Assembly: GCA_900758895.1 (NCBI GenBank)
Contig: CAAETG010000027.1
Location: 1 to 7,760, forward strand
Length of the DNA stretch: 7,760 bases
Direction of reading: 5' to 3'
Source: Bacilli bacterium
Lineage (GTDB): Bacteria; Bacillota_I; Bacilli_A; RF39; UBA660
This document shows positions 6,015-7,760 of this stretch, in pieces. The position numbers and the translations under genes are program-made. The notes beneath the pieces were generated by a model that was given only the letters and a program-made list of their open reading frames with translations, had not been told where the DNA came from and did no database searches. Positions within the stretch are counted from its first letter, which is position 1, and each line of letters begins with the position of its first letter.

Positions 6015-6361
6015 CATTTATATGGGCATTTATCATTGCCGGATTATTTTGTGCATTAGGACAAATCATTTTAGATAACACCAAACTTACTCCTGGTCAT
6101 GTAACTTCTTTATTTACCGTTTTAGGAAGTCTTCTAGCTTTTTTCGGAATCTATGATAAGTTGATTGATCTAGCAGGAGGAGGAGCCACTGGAATTATTT
6201 CTAATTTTGGATATATGCTTTATACTGGAGCTTTAGAAGGATTTGAACAAATGGGTATTTTAGGAATATTTTCGGGAATGCTTACAAAATCCAGTACGGC
6301 AATTGTTGGATCAATTGTTTTTGCATCAATTGTTGCATTAATTTTTAAACCAAAGGACTAA
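6011..6361 (+). CDS. spoVAE: Stage V sporulation protein AE, spore DPA channel subunit
   Basis: This is the third core membrane subunit of the SpoVA dipicolinic acid channel (the SpoVAEb type of Bacillus). The 116-residue protein matches the usual family length and pattern. It has a first helix (3-20), then LDNTKLTPGHVTSLFTVLGS (21-40), FFGIYDKLIDLAGGGATG (44-61), a NFGYMLYTGALEG segment (65-77), and a last helix (95-112) before a short basic tail. GGAGG at 5999-6003 precedes the ATG by seven bases, and the ATG overlaps the spoVAD TGA. It is the last gene of the operon: no spoVAEa or spoVAF homologue follows, an AC-AD-AE layout like that of many Clostridia. Confidence 0.95.
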   Translation: MTFIWAFIIAGLFCALGQIILDNTKLTPGHVTSLFTVLGSLLAFFGIYDKLIDLAGGGATGIISNFGYMLYTGALEGFEQMGILGIFSGMLTKSSTAIVGSIVFASIVALIFKPKD

Positions 6362-6377
6362 ATAGTCCTTTTTATTT
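6352..6377 (+). terminator. Intrinsic terminator of the spoVA operon, overlapping the spoVAE stop
   Basis: AAAGGACTA (6352-6360) is mirrored by TAGTCCTTT (6363-6371), giving at least a 7-bp stem, followed by TTTATTTT. The spoVAE stop codon TAA (6359-6361) lies in the loop side of the hairpin. The stem contains the only G/C cluster nearby, so this is a credible terminator. Confidence 0.8.
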
Positions 6378-6388
6378 TCTCCTTTTTT

Positions 6389-6397
6389 TGGTATAAT
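6389..6397 (+). promoter_or_regulatory. Extended -10 promoter of the stalked surface-protein gene
   Basis: TGGTATAAT is a TGn-extended perfect -10 (TATAAT at 6392-6397), with only a T-rich stretch where a -35 would be. It separates the following gene, and probably scpA, from the spoVA operon. AAGGG at 6411-6415 serves as ribosome binding site for ATG 6422. Confidence 0.6.
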
Positions 6398-6421
6398 TTT
6401 AAATAGTAAGAAGGGATTGTT

Positions 6422-7393
6422 ATGGCCAAGAAGAAATATAAAAATTTTAAAGTGGAAGGGGAAGAATTAAAACCCATTACGATTGGAGCTTTTGAAAGTC
6501 GTAAAAGAACTTCTATGGGTATTTTTATTATTTTAACGATATTTGTTCTTGTCGTAATCTTTTTACCAGAAATTTCTGAAAAAGTAAATGAGTATTTGGA
6601 TCCTGCTCCGGTAATACCAGTAACTCCAAATGATCCTGAACCAGAAGAGCCAGTTGAACCAGAAGATCCTAGTGATAATGTAGATGAAACTTTTTATGAA
6701 TACACATCTGGATTAACGATTGATCGGGAATTATTAAGTGTAAGTGATATTAATGTTGATACAACAAATAATACGATCACTTATAGTGTTACAAACAATG
6801 CAAGTAATTATCAAGATATGGAAGAATTAAATTATTATCTTGAAATTTATAATTCTGAAAGAACATTGTTAGAAAGAGTAAAATTAGTAAGTCTTGGTGA
6901 AGGAACAACAACCACGATCCTTCCTGGTAATGGCTTTCAAACCTATACGAAAAATATTACAACTACTTCTGCTACAACAATTGGCTACTTAGTATTAGTG
7001 CAAAAAACAACGGATGATTATCCTGAAGTTACTTTGCCAGCAGACAGTGAAGGAAATGCAAATTTAGTATGTACAAATAATCATGAAACGGTCACTTATC
7101 GATTCGTGAATAATGAATTAAAAGGAGTTACTAGTACGGTAGAATATCTTGCAACTGAAGCCAATTATACTGATATTTATAGTCGTTATCAAACGCTATC
7201 AGATTCTTATAACACGACAAATGGTATAACATCTACTTTCTTTACGAGTACAAGTGGATTTAATATAACTTCGATTGTTGACTTAGAGGAAGCAAGTCGT
7301 TCCTACATATTTAATGCCGATTCATTCACATTAAATACGGAGCCAAAAGTAGTTAGCTTTGAAATGGAAGCTCAAGGATTCAACTGTAATTAG
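6422..7393 (+). CDS. Single-pass membrane protein with Pro/Glu stalk and Thr/Ser-rich extracytoplasmic domain, unknown function
   Basis: I do not recognise a named family. The 323 residues are arranged as follows: a basic cytoplasmic N-terminus (1-31, starting MAKKKYKNFK); one hydrophobic helix (about 32-49); a short polar segment; a proline- and glutamate-rich stalk (about 60-87, with EPEEPVEPEDP); and a ~235-residue domain rich in Thr, Ser, Asn and Tyr with alternating hydrophobic residues, suggesting beta-sandwich structure. Two cysteines, C217 and C322 (penultimate residue), are the only ones in the domain and could form a disulfide. By the positive-inside rule the domain faces outside. 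There is no sortase motif, lipobox or catalytic motif. The gene has its own promoter, and its stop overlaps the scpA ribosome binding site, so the two are probably co-transcribed. A role in surface attachment, envelope or division is possible but unsupported. Confidence 0.85.
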   Translation: MAKKKYKNFKVEGEELKPITIGAFESRKRTSMGIFIILTIFVLVVIFLPEISEKVNEYLDPAPVIPVTPNDPEPEEPVEPEDPSDNVDETFYEYTSGLTIDRELLSVSDINVDTTNNTITYSVTNNASNYQDMEELNYYLEIYNSERTLLERVKLVSLGEGTTTTILPGNGFQTYTKNITTTSATTIGYLVLVQKTTDDYPEVTLPADSEGNANLVCTNNHETVTYRFVNNELKGVTSTVEYLATEANYTDIYSRYQTLSDSYNTTNGITSTFFTSTSGFNITSIVDLEEASRSYIFNADSFTLNTEPKVVSFEMEAQGFNCN

Positions 7394-7404
7394 GACGTGA
7401 TAAA

Positions 7405-7760
7405 ATGGAATACCAATTTAGTATTAATGATTTTGAAGGTCCTTTAGACCTTCTTTTACATCTTGTCAAAACTTCTAAAATGAATATTTATGATATTGAT
7501 ATTAAAGTCATTATCGAAGAATATTTAAAATTTATTGAGAGTGAAAAAAATAAAAATATTGATATTGCTAGTTCCTATCTAGTAATGGCCTCAGAATTAG
7601 TACATCTAAAGAGCAAAATGCTTGTTAATGATCAAGAATTAGAGGAAGCAAGTGATGAAGAATTTTCTATTGCTTCTGAAGAAGATTTAAGAAGAAAAAT
7701 TATTGAATACGAAAAATATAAAAAAATAAGTGAAAATTTAGTAGAATTAGAAAATAAGAG
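7405..7760 (+). CDS. scpA: Segregation and condensation protein A (5' part, runs off the window)
   Basis: ScpA is the kleisin subunit that bridges the SMC dimer together with ScpB, for chromosome compaction and segregation in the cytoplasm. About 118 residues are present and the frame is open at the right edge. The start MEYQFSINDFEGPLDLLLHL is the family's hallmark N-terminus (EGPLDLLLHL at 11-20). It is followed by the usual KMNIYDIDI strand, an ASSYLVMASELVHLKSKML helix (around residue 55-75) that contacts the SMC neck, and then a charged, acidic linker. AGGACGTGAT (7392-7401), one mismatch from ideal, precedes ATG 7405 and overlaps the previous gene's TAG. An scpB gene would be expected downstream but lies outside the window. 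Confidence 0.95.
   Translation, partial: MEYQFSINDFEGPLDLLLHLVKTSKMNIYDIDIKVIIEEYLKFIESEKNKNIDIASSYLVMASELVHLKSKMLVNDQELEEASDEEFSIASEEDLRRKIIEYEKYKKISENLVELENK

Noticed and set aside
1..7760. CRISPR array, insertion sequence, prophage or defence system
   Set aside because: No spaced direct repeats, transposase, integrase, terminal inverted repeats or nuclease/helicase-type proteins are visible. The broken oxidoreductase gene carries no inserted foreign DNA.

Overview
The window is AT-rich, densely packed bacterial DNA that looks like a low-GC Bacillota, probably a Bacilli-like or Erysipelotrichia/RF39-like uncultured lineage. The evidence is AGGAGG-type ribosome binding sites, TATAAT promoters, short intergenic gaps, a spoVA sporulation operon and scpA. 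UGA is a stop codon: SpoVAD ends in TGA at its conserved C-terminus, inside an ATGA overlap with spoVAE. The ordinary bacterial code therefore applies, not the Mycoplasma code. Genus-level placement cannot be made from this sequence.

Layout. Positions 1-1735 hold a polytopic membrane protein resembling DUF6020/GT-C-type glycosyltransferases; its 5' end may lie outside the window. One base later (1737-2405) comes an MmcQ/YjbR-type double-wing protein, closed by a hairpin that overlaps its stop codon. A new promoter then drives a membrane-anchored, NagZ-like family 3 glycoside hydrolase (2479-3681, probable TTG start). Positions 3740-4197 carry a broken flavodoxin-like NAD(P)H-dependent oxidoreductase gene. 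Its promoter, ribosome binding site, N-terminus and C-terminus are recognisable, but the cysteine-rich middle (about 100 bp) lies in inverted orientation and a further ~160 bp is missing.

Positions 4198-4606 contain no protein gene. They hold a bidirectional terminator, a minus-strand tRNA-Cys(GCA) with encoded CCA, a near-consensus promoter for it, a leader hairpin that abuts the mature tRNA 5' end, and a candidate sigma-G promoter facing right. Positions 4607-6361 are a three-gene operon spoVAC-spoVAD-spoVAE with overlapping junctions, encoding the core of the spore dipicolinic acid channel, and it ends in a terminator overlapping the last stop codon. Positions 6422-7393 encode an unrecognised single-pass protein with a Pro/Glu-rich stalk and a Thr/Ser/Asn-rich extracytoplasmic domain. 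It is followed directly by scpA (segregation and condensation protein A), which runs off the right edge.

The genes do not form one pathway. They are cell-envelope functions (membrane glycosyltransferase-like protein, muropeptide-type hydrolase, surface protein), a sporulation operon and a chromosome-segregation gene. The most unusual item is the micro-inversion plus deletion inside the oxidoreductase gene. I see no mobile element, CRISPR array or defence system, and no convincing sign of a wholly new system.
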